Part shown: positions 10,245 through 21,070 of the stretch, one piece after another
How the letters are laid out: the number at the start of each line of letters is the position of its first letter
How positions within the stretch are numbered: the first letter of the stretch is position 1
Source: Xenopus tropicalis
Lineage: Eukaryota; Chordata; Amphibia; Anura; Pipidae
Length of the DNA: 64,000 nt
NCBI RefSeq assembly: GCF_000004195.4
Contig: NC_030679.2
Coordinates: 32,229,712-32,293,711 of the forward strand
Direction: 5' to 3'
Notes under the pieces: model-generated
Database searches by the model: none
What the model was told of the DNA's origin: nothing
Seen by the model: only the letters and a program-made list of their open reading frames with translations
Position numbers and translations under genes: made by a program

Positions 10245-11225
10245 CATAGTAACATAGTTGAAAAAACCTGAACCTTTTATATCTATATATAACCTGCCTA
10301 ACTGTGAGTTGATCCAGAGGAAGGCAAAAAAACCCCATCTGATGCCTCTCTAATTTGCAGCAGAAGGGAAAATAAATCCTTCCTGACTCCAAGATGGCAA
10401 TCGGACCAGTCCCTGGATCAACTTGTACTAAGAGCTATCTCCCATAACCCTGTATTCCCTCACTTGCTAAAAAGGCATCCAGCCCCTCCTTGAAGCTATC
10501 TAATGTATCAGACTGACTCAGGGAGAGAATTCCATAACTTTACAGTAAAAAGCCCTTGCTGAATATTTACATGGAACCTCTTTTTTTCTAATCAGAATGG
10601 GTGCCCTCAGGTCTGCTGGAAGGACCTACTGATTATTAAAGAATTAGAAAGGTTATTATATGATCCCCTTATATATTTATACATAGTTATCATGTCACCC
10701 CTTAAGCTCCTCTTTTCCAGCATAAACAGACCCAATTTGGCCAGTCTTTCTTCATAACTGAGACTTTCCATAGCCTTTACCAACTTAGTTGCCCTTCTCT
10801 GGACCCCCTCTAACTCAATAATGTCCTGTCTAGTGGTGAGTGAATTTGTTCCGTTTCACTTCGCCAAAAATTTCATGAAACTGCTGAAAAATGTTAGGAA
10901 CTTTTTTGATGTGACCGCAACTTCTTCACTTGACAAAATTTTGATGCGCCAAATTCTTGCACCAATTTCATGAAAAAATTCAGCGATGGCATAATGTGGA
11001 ATTTCGCGGTGAATCCATACCTGGTGAAAAATGTTGCTGATTATTTATCCTATCTGAGCACCGGAGCCCAAAACTGTGCGACATATTCTAGATGGGGTCT
11101 TACCAGCACTTGGTAAAGGGGAAGAATAACCCCCTCCTCCCATGAATCTATACCCCTTTTAATACAGCTCAAAACCTTTTTTGCCCTTGCAGCTGCTGCC
11201 TGACTTCTAAAACTGACACTTGACA
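10245..11225 (-). pseudogene. Old CR1-like LINE 3' region, minus strand
   Basis: It begins with CATAGTAACATAG, the inverse of a CR1-type tail. Read on the minus strand it shows eroded fragments of the LINE RT C-terminal region, including a decayed form of the segment corresponding to RLGLFSLEKRRLRGD in the younger copies. Many stops and frameshifts are present. A hAT MITE (10831-11046) splits it. It is clearly older than the CR1 copies at 25.3-26.2 and 38.1-38.7 kb. Confidence 0.7.
10831..11046. mobile_element. Old hAT MITE inserted in CR1
   Basis: It starts TAGTGGTGAG, a decayed TAGTGATGAG terminus. The flanking 8-mers GTCCTGTC (10823-10830) and ATCCTATC (11047-11054) fit an aged 8-bp duplication. 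The CR1 reading resumes directly afterwards. Same family as the elements at 27544, 34599 and 42619. Confidence 0.65.
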
Positions 11226-12171
11226 TTATTAATGTGGATTGGTTTGCAGATCCCTGTTCAGTTGGCCAGTATGTTGTTTAACCACAAAAACCTTGGCACA
11301 CTTGGTGCAGAGGCAGTTCAAATGGCAGCCACATAGTAAATCAGACTCATACCTCCTTCAAATCAATTCCCCCCCCCCAATCATTTATTGAAAGCAAGCA
11401 AAAAATGCTGAAAACATTGTTTTTTTTAATCTCCTTTTAAATCCAATACAGTAATTTAAAGTCTGGTCAATAAAATCATTTTTGACATTTCGTTTATGAA
11501 TAAATAATTCATTTAAAATAGCTTTGTTCTAATTTCTTGTAAAGATATTGCAACTTGTCAAATACATGGCCTTTCTATTGTCACGTCGTGGTTATTCCAT
11601 AAAGAAGTATTTTTAGCGAAACAACAACAGAAATATATGCAGCTCCGTATTACAGTACTGATATTGGCAGGGGTGATCTTTGTAAGTGCTTATATAATGA
11701 TTTTTTTTGGTTTCCTATTATGGGAATCAGATGTCCCTTAAGGATCATATATTATGTAAGTTAATATACGAGGATTAGTGCTTTCCTCTGTTCTTGCTAA
11801 TGAGTATAACATGCTATTTTTACTTACAGTAATATCATTTGTGTTACTTGACAATGCACAGATTTTTACAAGAAATTATTAGGAAATATTAAGCCTTGGT
11901 CCTTGTCAAAAAAGGGAATCAAGCTGCTTAAATCAGAGTCATTGGAGTTAAACCTTGACCACCCAATTGCTATTGAGGCAACCAAATCATTTTTATTTTG
12001 AAAGGTCTTTATGAAATAGACAAGAATAAGGTACCGCAATGCTCTACTTATAGGGAATTTCTCCTTAAAATGAATAATTAAATAAACTTATGTAAAAGTT
12101 CCAAGCCAATCCCTGCTTATTGGAGTTATTGGACATATAACAAGCAGGAAAATAGTGTCAAATTCCTTAGT
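11226..12171. other. No gene recognised
   Basis: AT-rich sequence with homopolymer runs. No open frame of interest and no clear repeat terminus. Confidence 0.5.
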
Positions 12172-13318
12172 TTAAAGGAATACTGTCATGGGAAAACATG
12201 CTTTTTTCAAAACGTATTAGTTACTTCTCCAGCAGAATCCTGCAATGAAATCTGTTTTATTTCATTTTAAAATGTCACATGGGGCTAGCCATATACTTTA
12301 TTTCCCAGAGTGCCATAACCATGTAATTCTCTAATAAAGTTCAGTCACACTTTACTGCTGAGCTGCAAGTTTGAGTGATATCACCCCCCCTCCCAGCATC
12401 CAATCAGCAGAACAATGGGAAGGGAGCAAGATAGCAGCTCCCAGTAGGTATCAGAATAGCACTCATCAAAAATGTGGCACCCTTTGAAAGTTTTTTTTAT
12501 ATGTTGTGCAACTGCTTTTTGAGTGCCTTCCATAAAATAGGGTTTTATCTTATTCTTCATTGCTGATGATAAGTTTGTTCTGGGGTGTCAGTCAGGCTGG
12601 TGTCAGAAGTAGGTTTGACAAAAGTCATTACTAGAGAATGTAGTCTGTGTCCATCTAGGTGCAATTTGTCTGGGCTATAAGAGCAATATTATATTTGGTA
12701 GAAGAGGTAGTTCATCATTTGATGTTTTATTCAATGTAGAACCTATGGCAGTGGCACAAAGTGCCAGTGTGCCATGGCTGTAGATTCTCTTTGATCAGTG
12801 CAGCATGTTGTCTGAACTGAAATATCTATTACTGTTTTAAAGATATTAATGAAATACAGGTTATTTTTTTTTGTTTTTTTTTTTTATTTGATTTTGAAAT
12901 TTCACATGGGGCTTGCCATAGTCTTTATTTCCCAGGGTTCTACAGTCATGTGACTTGTGCTCTGGTAAACTTCAGTCACACTTTACTGCAGCAGATCAGC
13001 AGAACAATGGGAAGGTAGCAAGATAACAGCTCCCAGTAGGTATCAGAATTTCACTCAACAGTAAAAAATTCAAGTCCAGCTTGGGACTCCTCCAGTTACA
13101 TGGGAGTAGGAGAAACAATAGGTTAGCTGAAAGCAGTTCTAATGTGTAGCGCTGGCTCCTTCTGAAAGCTCAGACTCAGGCACAAAGCACTGAGATGGCG
13201 CCTACACACCAATATTAAAATTTTAAAATGGTAGAGTCAATTATTTGCTATGTACAGTAAACAGTGTAACATAGAAATAAAATTTATACCATAAAAATTC
13301 ATGACAGTATCCCGTTAA
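12172..13318. mobile_element. T2-type MITE, internally duplicated
   Basis: The ends are TTAAAGGAATACTGTCATG at 12172 and the inverse ATGACAGTATCCCGTTAA ending at 13318, the TTAAAGGRR-type termini of the Xenopus T2 MITE group. Two imperfect copies of the same interior (about 12240-12470 and 12870-13050, both with GTCACACTTTACTGC and GCAGAACAATGGGAAGG) show that this copy is duplicated or nested, with about 400 bp of other sequence between them. Non-coding. Confidence 0.75.
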
Positions 13319-15194
13319 TAAGGACTTTGCCCTCTGCCCTGCCTCTTGTGACCCCTATAGTCCACTAATCACTCGCTTTTATTTTGTACTCCTTTGAGGT
13401 TTTGAGATTATCTTTCCTATTATTTGTATACAGTATATAGTAGTTATGGTCTAAAAAAAGACACTCTAAGTTCTTTTTGCCCAGATGAAACCAGCTACTC
13501 TATAATTCTTATTCTTTCTTTCATTTTCCCAACTGTTTTTCACTTCTCTTTTTCCTTTCTGCCACTCTCTATTCTTTTGCTCCCCTTTCCTCATTTTTGC
13601 TTGTTTCATTTGACTGTTCTTCCTTACCTCTGGCCTATCCTTTATTGAACCCTCTCCTTTGGTCTTTTCCATTTTTCCTACTTTATCCTGTTTCGATACC
13701 ATCTTTTCCTTCACTTCTCCCGTAAATGCCAAACTTTTCCCATAAACATACTTTTATGTTTTGCCATTCAGACCCAGAGTTAGCATATGAACAACTTATG
13801 TGCACATTGGAACTGCAGAGATGTCTTTCAATCCATAATAACAAGACAAGCTCTACATGTTAAACAAATAGATGTTTTGTTATCCCAACATGTTACAGGG
13901 AGAAATAACAGCATCATTATCCACTCTTAGAAGACAGATAGTCTTGGCATAAGGCCTATAAAAATCAGGGAAAGCAAGTGTCTGGAAGAAATATGTCTCA
14001 TTTAACAAGAGGAGTTGCTGCAACATAGACAAGAGAAGCAGGAACATTCAAAGGACAATAACCTTAAACACTTACTGTACAAAGCATTATAGATCAGATT
14101 TATATTAAAAGGTTCTTGTTAAGATAACTCTGACTCAACATATTTTTCCAGCACCCACAGGGTAGTGGAGGGCCAATTAAAAGGGCTATAAGGTGTTGAT
14201 GGGTCCAGGGAAGGATTAAGGAGAGATCAGGGAAGAGGAATGTTAGATTGGCATGTGTCGAAGTGGGAGGTTCAGGGGCTAAACTACATTACTGGTAATT
14301 TTATAATACCGCCATGGCCTTAGCAGGTGTTTTATTGGCTAGGCCAGTGAAACCAGGATGAGTGACAACCCTATTCCTTACTTGATGGCAGCTTATTGGT
14401 CCATGTATGAGGCCTTCTCATGGGTGCATTTACCCCAAGGGGGGCATATTAGGTAAACATTTTTTCATTTGGCAAGGTTGCAAAATTAGTGACTCTTTGC
14501 CCACCTTAATTGTACAACCAGTTTAACAGTAGGAACGTTTGCAATAAAAATTGGTTGCTATTTGTTACTGCAAATATGCTTAGTCTCTTTACATGAGCCA
14601 GAGCATTAAAAACATTTGACCAAATGTTGCTCAAAAAGTCTAAAAATCTTTTGCTGTACAGTGTTAAAGGCATTTTTTCTGCTATCATGCTTTCATACTA
14701 TCCTGTGTGTAAAGCAATACTGCACTGTTATGTTTGATTCATTTGTTGTTTGTTTTGCACAGAGAGCAACACAGCAGCAGGTGAAACGGTTATTGCCAAT
14801 TACTCGAGATTTGGAATATTGAGCTGTGGGCCAATTGTGGCTTGCGGTTTGTGAATACTATTCCCTGCCAGGCTATGGAAACATTTTTAGGCTTCCTATC
14901 TTAATTCCTTTTTTGCATGGATGTGAACTGCTTAAGGGCTCTTACCGACGGGTGTTTTTTGAGTATTTTTAAAGCATCAACTAATTGATTCTATTATATT
15001 CAGCCTGATTGTTGTCATGAGCGTTTAGAATTTTGTTTAGTTGCATTCACGTTTTATCATGTTATTTTAGGTTTATTTGCAAATAAATTCCTCTCCCAGA
15101 ATGCTTTCCTACCTGTGGGCAGGGAATAGAAGGGAGACAAGTGGACAGGCACAGGTCTGGATTTGCTGGCATGCCACAAAGGGCCAGGCCTAGG
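13319..15194. other. No gene; pyrimidine-rich tract at 13500-13740
   Basis: A strongly C/T-rich strand segment (about 13500-13740) generates long open frames on both strands with biased composition (Lys/Glu-rich on minus). I do not read them as genes. The rest is unremarkable AT-rich DNA. Confidence 0.5.
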
Positions 15195-15437
15195 TAGGCT
15201 TGCCACCTGTCTGGTTTTGATACAGACAGCTTGGTTTTCGGTAAAGCTGTCCAGGTCAAAACTACCTGTCCAATTTTCCCAGTTTGGAAAACCAGACAGG
15301 ATTCTCTAAGATTGGTGCTGCGATTAGCCCCGCCCCTGTACTGGTGCGGCCCACCCCCATGATATAGTCACTCCCCACCCCATCACGCCCCACCTCCCTG
15401 CCTGGAGTTGCGGGGCAAGAAAGGTGGCAACCCTAGG
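15195..15437. mobile_element. MITE with TAGGGTTGCCACCT-type termini
   Basis: The left end TAGGCTTGCCACCTG and right end AGGTGGCAACCCTA are inverses apart from one mismatch. Copies occur at 27200-27418, which has an 8-bp TSD, and about 62135-62414. The interior is GC-rich with CCAG/CTGG palindromes. Likely hAT-derived. Confidence 0.7.
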
Positions 15438-16052
15438 CCAGCAAAGATCTGGGGGAGCATGCCGCCCACTGGCCACACCTGCACTGGGGACGGGATGAAA
15501 GATTTACCCCAGGGAAGCAGACTGGTGCAGTAGCAGCATCAGGGAGGTCCAAGCAGGTGGGAGTGGTGCGAGGGGTTGTGGGAACAGAGGATGCAAGTGG
15601 GGGGTATGACTGGCCTAGGGGCACACTGGTTTTATATTGAGCCTTGGGTGGGCAGGGACACTAATGGGGAGTGGGAGGGTTTGAGACCCTGTTCACAGGG
15701 CTCCTCTGAAACTTTTCTGCACTGGGGCCCAGAGAAAACTATTTATGCCACTGCTGCTCAGCGTGCGTCTGTACACACATTAAAAAATGCCCATGTTTAA
15801 GTGCTTTTTTTTTTTTTTTAAAACGTATCCACGTTTTTGTGAATTTAGCATGTGTCTCCCTATTTTATTATTATGGACACTCATTGACTGTATAAAAAAT
15901 GCAGCATCTTGCATTTCATAAAAAAAGAACAATGCTTTGCTAAAACATAGGTTTTGATGGAGAACCCTAAAACATATCACGTTGATAACTGCCCGTGGTG
16001 CAGCAGTAATGTAATCCAAACGCAGGGGGCAATTAATGAGAACTTCAGGTTT
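15438..16052. other. No gene recognised
   Basis: G-rich then T-rich spacer with a T13 run near 15807-15819. Short open frames only, without domains. Confidence 0.45.
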
Positions 16053-16055
16053 TTA

Positions 16056-16284
16056 GGGTAAAGACACACGTAGCACAAGTTTAGGAGTAAAGACCCACTG
16101 AGCTACTTGGTAGCAGCTCCTTGTCACGGCTACTAAAATATACAATACTGATCATTTGCTGATAATTGTCTCTATGTGTGTTTTAGCAGAGGCAATTCTC
16201 AGTATTGTCTATGGCAGGGTAATTTCGGGTGCTTAGTAGCTGTGAAAAAGTAGCTGCTACTAGTTGCTCCGTGTGTCTTCACCC
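16056..16284. mobile_element. Harbinger-like MITE (GGGTRAAGACACACG ends)
   Basis: The termini GGGTAAAGACACACG and CGTGTGTCTTCACCC are inverses. TTA flanks both sides (16053-16055 and 16285-16287), fitting the 3-bp TWA duplication of PIF/Harbinger elements. The same family lies at 40826-41024 and, truncated, at about 25415-25590. Confidence 0.75.
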
Positions 16285-16287
16285 TTA

Positions 16288-17205
16288 CACTTCAACTGAA
16301 TTATATTTGCACAATATCTGATAAGTTGCATTTTCCTTGGTTCAGCATTTTAACATACTTTCTAACAATAATAGTTCTGTGGAACGTGTTTTCAAGGGCG
16401 ATTCGTGTAATTAATTTGTGAAATGAAATAAATTCGCTCACCATGGTTTACAAAATGTTGCACAATTAAACTTCATACAGTTGAAAACATAAAAGAAAGC
16501 AAAACTTTAATAATACAGGGAAAATTCAACAGGGAAATCAAAGTCTCAGCGTGTTATATCTGGGTTATTTCTACATAACGGTTATATATTAAGGTTAATT
16601 GTGTTTTTTTTTTCTACTCAGGTTCTTATTTATAATTGATATTTAAATGTGAATATTCAAAATACACTACAAAAGGGGCCGTATAAGTGAAAGGGAATAG
16701 CTTCAAAATTGAATTTGAAGTGTTATATTGTTATAATGTTAATTTGACACAACAGAATGTATGCACACTGGTTTAAGAAACTGAGGAACAAGTGCAAGTT
16801 TCAGCACAACTGTGCGTGCATTTCATCACAAATCAGACACAACTGCATGGAATTCTATCTGGGATCCTTTCCGCAAGGCACAGTGCTTCCTTTACAGTGC
16901 TACACACTACTCTATATTTTCCCTTTGCCCCCACAGTAAATGGCATTCACTTTAGCTTTGATCAGTTAGGTGCATGGTATAAAGTAACAGGAAGCTTGTG
17001 CACGAGGTATCCCCTGAAATTAAGACCTGTCTTGATCAGATGTTACTTTCAGGGCTCCCTTTTCATGTTGCACCAACACAACACAATTTACTTGCACCTC
17101 TCTCTAATGCCATTTCCAGTCACGTTGCATTGCATTTGTTTCCTAACTGAGTCCTTAAATCCAGGTACAGGATCCCTTATCTGGTCCCATACCTGTACCT
17201 GTAAC
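16288..17205. other. No gene recognised
   Basis: AT-rich spacer. The 138-residue open frame at 16792-17208 has no recognisable domain and runs into the MITE at 17206. I do not call it. A fragment of the palindromic GGTATGGGATC repeat lies near 17165-17200. Confidence 0.45.
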
Positions 17206-17422
17206 TAGGGATGCACCAAATCCAAGATTCAGCAACGATTTGGCCTTTTTCAGCAGGATTTGTATTCAGTCGAATCTACGCTCCTGGGCGGAAAAAATCC
17301 GAGTTGAAAATTTTTCACTGAGCACATGGTTCTCTTTAACCTTTCCTTGTCCAGATTTTGATTGATCTTTTACAAAGGATTCAGGGTTTGAACCCCAAAT
17401 ATATGGATTCAGTGCATCCCTA
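17206..17422. mobile_element. hAT MITE (TAGGGATGCACC termini)
   Basis: The left end TAGGGATGCACCAAATCC is the inverse of the right end GGATTCAGTGCATCCCTA with minor changes. The flanking 8-mers CCTGTAAC (17198-17205) and CCTGTGAC (17423-17430) are an 8-bp target duplication with one change. Non-coding hAT derivative. Confidence 0.85.
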
Positions 17423-17430
17423 CCTGTGAC

Positions 17431-17915
17431 CTATGGGGAGGGATGTGTTCCCATATGCCCAGGGGTGGTGTGAGAATTTCCTCTCCTTTATTTTAAGGGG
17501 AGGGAGCATATTACTTTTGCTTTTTTTAGACTCTACTTGGTGCCAGCAGTGGATGTGCTGGAGAGCCATAAAGCCCCAGAAAATAATTTAGCTTTAAGTG
17601 GACCAGTACTTAGTACAGTCATGAAAAGGGACCCTGTGACGTAAGTGTAAACAGTTTATAGTGGTTCCTGTCGTAGCACACTCCTAGGCGGTAGGTTGCA
17701 GAATAGCTATAATGGGAAGTTCATGCTCCACCAATGAGGACTAATGTGGGGTAGTTCCCCAAGTGGTAATCACCAGGTGTAGGGACTCCAGCTGGTAGGA
17801 CTTAGGGAAGTCTGTGTGTAACCCCTTAAAGTTTCCAAGGGGGAAGTCAGGGACACTCAAGAGCCAGTACCTCTGGAATGTGAGTAATAACCCCAAGTGA
17901 ACTTGGTTGTGTTGT
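17431..17915. other. Unassigned sequence beside the PLE fragment
   Basis: No open frame. The stretch 17600-17915 has moderately complex, non-AT-rich text that could be part of an older element such as an LTR, but I cannot place it. Confidence 0.35.
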
Positions 17916-18023
17916 CACTGTACCAGAACTATTAAATGTACCTAAGAAGTACTTTGTTTTGTTAAATAGATCTTTCATTTGGTTAAGAGCCAGTGGCATC
18001 CATTCTTTTTATCAAGTATCACT
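17916..18023. repeat. 108-bp direct repeat, left copy
   Basis: Matches 19133-19240 over its full 108 bp with one difference (ATCTTTC here, ATCATTC in the other copy). The two copies bracket the PLE endonuclease fragment exactly, so the simplest reading is an unusually long target duplication. Confidence 0.85.
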
Positions 18024-18560
18024 ATAAAAGGGGCAGTAATTTGGCAGACAAATTGGTTAAGTCAAATTTACTGAGAACTGAAAAACGAACCCATTTCCTT
18101 GGCCCTCCAAAATATGGGACTTTTCCCTGCTTAGGGTGCAGTAACTGCAACTCTATTATTAAAGGTGATTCCATTACACATCCTTATAAGGGCCACAAAA
18201 TACCTATCAGGGGGTACCATACTTGCAACTCTGAGTCTGTGGTATATGGATTAAAAAGGCTATGTGGGAAAATGTATAAAAGTCAAACTGCTAGACCAGT
18301 CAAAACACGAATACGGGAACACAAATACTCTATAACGGCATATGATCCTGAGAAAAAGAAAACACAGACACCCGTGGGAAAACATTTTTATTTGAATAAA
18401 CACAGCCCGGCCTCATTACGTTGGTTAGTCTTAGAAGATGTGGCCGTCCCAAAGAGGGGGGGAGACAGAACACGTCTACTATTGCAAAATGAGGCAAAAT
18501 GGATACATATAATGGGAACCCTTGAACCACTGGGTATGAATGAAGCCTTGAGCCTCAAAT
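18024..18560 (+). pseudogene. PLE GIY-YIG endonuclease remnant
   Basis: The open frame 17993-18583 starts inside the flanking direct repeat; PLE-like protein begins near 18024. Visible family landmarks are a Cys-rich segment (FPCLGCSNC), THPYKGHKIPI, the GIY-YIG region VVYGLKRLCGKMYKSQTA, TRIREHK, PVGKHF, and the distal LLQNEAKWI with the conserved Glu. The family core YVG-(K/Q)-T is changed to YKSQT here, so the active site is probably damaged. The RT is absent (5' truncation), and the C-terminus is cut by a CR1 insertion after SLKL. A dead fragment. Confidence 0.8.
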
Positions 18561-18699
18561 TACATAGTTACATAGTTACATAGGGTTGAAAAAAGACCAG
18601 TGTCCATCAAGTTCAACCCATCCAAGTAAACCCAGCACACTTAACCCACACCTACCAATCTATACACTCACATACATAAACTATAAATACAACCACTAG
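18561..18699 (-). mobile_element. CR1 3'-end fragment nested in the PLE
   Basis: Starts with TACATAGTTACATAGTTACA, the inverse of the CR1 8-bp tail. It matches 38125-38262 almost base for base (AGGGTTGAAAAAAGACCAG, then ACCACTAGT). A very short, recent-looking CR1 insertion on the minus strand. Confidence 0.85.
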
Positions 18700-19019
18700 T
18701 TGCTTTTTATAATGCTATACTTCTTACTTACAGGTTATAAAGCTAAGAACTTCTATTTTGATGGACTCCTATTCATGTGAAAAGAGCAAATGTTCTCTCA
18801 ATTTACTGTCTGGTAGGAAACTGCCTTTTCTACATTTGTAACTAATCTATATACAATGTATCTTTATATTGCTACTAAGGTGCCATTTAAAGGTAGGCCA
18901 CTAGATGGCAGTACACTTTCTTTTCATGATAATCTATACACCTGGCCACACTATGGAGCTGGTGGAACTTGTTGGTGGGGTGTTAGGTATTTATTCTGTT
19001 TGCTAATGTCACTCTTAGA

Positions 19020-19058
19020 TGCACCTGAGGAAGGCTGTTAGCCGAAACATGTAGTGCG
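19020..19058 (+). ncRNA. Hammerhead ribozyme motif of the second PLE
   Basis: Stem I is TGCAC (19020-19024) with GTGCG (19054-19058), five pairs including one G-U. The core is CTGAGGA (19025-19031), canonical with N7 = G, then an extra A. Stem II is GGCT/AGCC (19033-19036/19040-19043), then GAA, a self-complementary ACATGT as minimal stem III, and A19053 at the cleavage site. AATAAA follows at 19069-19074. Confidence 0.65.
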
Positions 19059-19132
19059 ATGATATCTCAATAAATTACACTGTTGCACTGAAGAACATGT
19101 GTACTCTCCAGGTTATTTGGATTGAATTTGAA

Positions 19133-19240
19133 CACTGTACCAGAACTATTAAATGTACCTAAGAAGTACTTTGTTTTGTTAAATAGATCATTCATTTGGT
19201 TAAGAGCCAGTGGCATCCATTCTTTTTATCAAGTATCACT
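19133..19240. repeat. 108-bp direct repeat, right copy
   Basis: Partner of 17916-18023. The match stops sharply on both sides: upstream bases differ at once, and downstream GTGTTCC replaces the PLE sequence. Confidence 0.85.
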
Positions 19241-20054
19241 GTGTTCCGAGTTACAGTCAACATACAATCCTTCCTTCATCTATTGTGAAGGCAAAGCACA
19301 GAGGCAGGTCCACAAAATATAATGGGGTTCTGCCTGTCAGCATCTTAAGTCCTTAGAGCATTTTAGTTTGTGAAAGCTAGATGCAAATCCAGCACATACT
19401 AGAGGTGGGAGCTCCAGGGAAGTGATTCCTGCAAAAGTGATAATAGGTGAGCATTAGAGCACATCATCCAAAATGGCTGCACCATGATGGAACTCTGACC
19501 CACTCAGGCACAACAGCATGGAAGAAACCTTTATTGATCTAATGAGGGTCATCAAATCTATAAAATTATCCTAGCCAAGCTCCTACTATTGAAATTTTGA
19601 CCTGCTGACCTTAAATCAGTTATTTTTTTTTTATCGGAAGTGCATGCTTGTACAAGATCGACTCACTGCCAAAGAGTGATTGTAACCATTCATTAAATAG
19701 CTGCACAAACAGGCTTACCTACTGATAAACCAGTAGCCTGATATCTCTGATAACTCTGACTGGTAACTCTGATTACTCTGATTACTGACGGTATTCCTTA
19801 TGATGGACTACTGGAATAAAATCCTCTGCTGTGAGAACAACTCAGTGGTTGCTTATTCCACTGCTATCTCTCCAGAAATTGCTTTGGAGACCAGAGATAT
19901 CGCAGCCAGTGAAAAACATAGCAGTACAAAGTCAATACTGTTTTTTACTTAAATGCTTGCTTTTCTCTTTCAATTATTATTTCAACACTGGCCCAAAAGC
20001 ACTGAAATTAATTTTCACTTGCGTGATTTAACTGCGTAAATTGGACTTTCTTTT
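19241..20054. other. No gene recognised
   Basis: No domain-bearing open frame. Short repeats of TAACTCTGA-type text near 19745-19790 only. Confidence 0.45.
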
Positions 20055-20340
20055 AAGGTGCCATTCTTTTTTGTAAAATATTTTTATTGATTTTTGGGAG
20101 GAAAAAACAAAAAGACAAAACATACAAAACATAACACAAGCTCTGCTGGATTCAGTTATCATGAAATAGTGGTTGTTATTATTTTTATTATTATTATTAT
20201 TAAGGTCCTATTCTTTTTTTGTAAAATATTTTTATTGATTTTTGGGAGAAAAAACAAAAAGACAAAACATGGAAAACATAAGGTCTGCTGGTTTCAGTTA
20301 GCACGAAATAGTGGTTGTTATTATTATTATTATTATTATA
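20055..20340. repeat. Tandem duplication (147 and 139 bp) with (ATT)n
   Basis: Unit one (20055-20201) and unit two (20202-20340) both run from AAGGT..TATTCTTTTT or a close variant through AATATTTTTATTGATTTTTGG to GTGGTTGTTATTATT and an (ATT)n run. A third start (AAGGTGCTATTC) follows at 20341. The 98-residue frame here is composition-driven. Confidence 0.75.
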
Positions 20341-20717
20341 AAGGTGCTATTCTTAGCTCTAGTTGCATCCTTGGTTGCCAGACATCATAATTGCTACAAC
20401 TATTAGACATAATGAGTAACTCCCAACTTGAACCAAGGTCTAAATGACAATATCAACCACTGTAAATTATCCCAGAATATCCTTGGGCATAAATTAGTCA
20501 ACGTCTTTTACAGTAAGGAACAACCTTTGCTTCTGGCTGTAACCAAAGTTACAATACATCAGGCTTTTTCTACAACCCTTAGTAGAGACTATACCATTTT
20601 TGAGATAACATCTGAAACAAGACCAAAAAAATTAGGGCACCAGACCCACCAGCCAAGTTGAAACCTATTTATCAGTCATCAACCTGTCATCAACCAAACC
20701 TAGATCAGATGTATATC

Positions 20718-21070
20718 TTTATTTGTATATCTTTATTTATAAAGCGCTACTTATGTACGCAGCGCTGTACAGTAGAATACATTAATACAAACAGGGGGTT
20801 ATTAAGATAATAATAGATAAATACAAAGTATAACAATAAATACAGATAAATACAAGATAAATACAGTTGCAACAAGTTAAAAGTCAAAGACACAAGAGGA
20901 TGGAGGTCCCTGCCCCATAGAGCTTACAATATAGATGGGAGGGTAACTTACAGACACAAATAGGTAAATGCAGTATAAGTGCTGTAGGTCACAGTGGGTG
21001 ACATTACAATATAAGTGCTAGTTCCCAGATCAGGTGCTGGGCGAGTGCTCCAAAAGAGAGTCTTTAAGTT
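20718..21070 (-). mobile_element. SINE-like repeat with L2-type tail
   Basis: TTTATTTATAAAGCGC at the left end and AGAGCTTACAATATA near 20920-20935 are inverses of a widespread amphibian repeat whose 3' tail resembles the L2-type AGCGCTTTATAAATAA end. Pieces recur at 46588-46640 and, in the other orientation and split by a MITE, at about 42060-42395. The family name is uncertain. Confidence 0.55.

Larger units (their letters stand above)
18024..19132 (+). mobile_element. 5'-truncated PLE fragment with hammerhead tail
   Basis: The element consists of a GIY-YIG endonuclease remnant (18024-18560), a nested CR1 3' fragment (18561-18699), a 3' untranslated stretch, a hammerhead motif (19020-19058) and AATAAA (19069-19074). 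The 108-bp direct repeats flank it. It differs clearly in sequence from the PLE at 1.2-5.1 kb, so two PLE lineages are present. Confidence 0.75.

Noticed and set aside
13466..13732. 88-residue Lys/Glu-rich frame
   Set aside because: Complement of a pyrimidine-rich tract; pure composition bias.
16792..17208. 138-residue open frame as a possible gene
   Set aside because: It runs into a hAT MITE and has no recognisable domain or codon pattern.
17600..17915. Possible LTR next to the PLE fragment
   Set aside because: No matching second LTR, TG..CA borders or primer-binding site could be shown.
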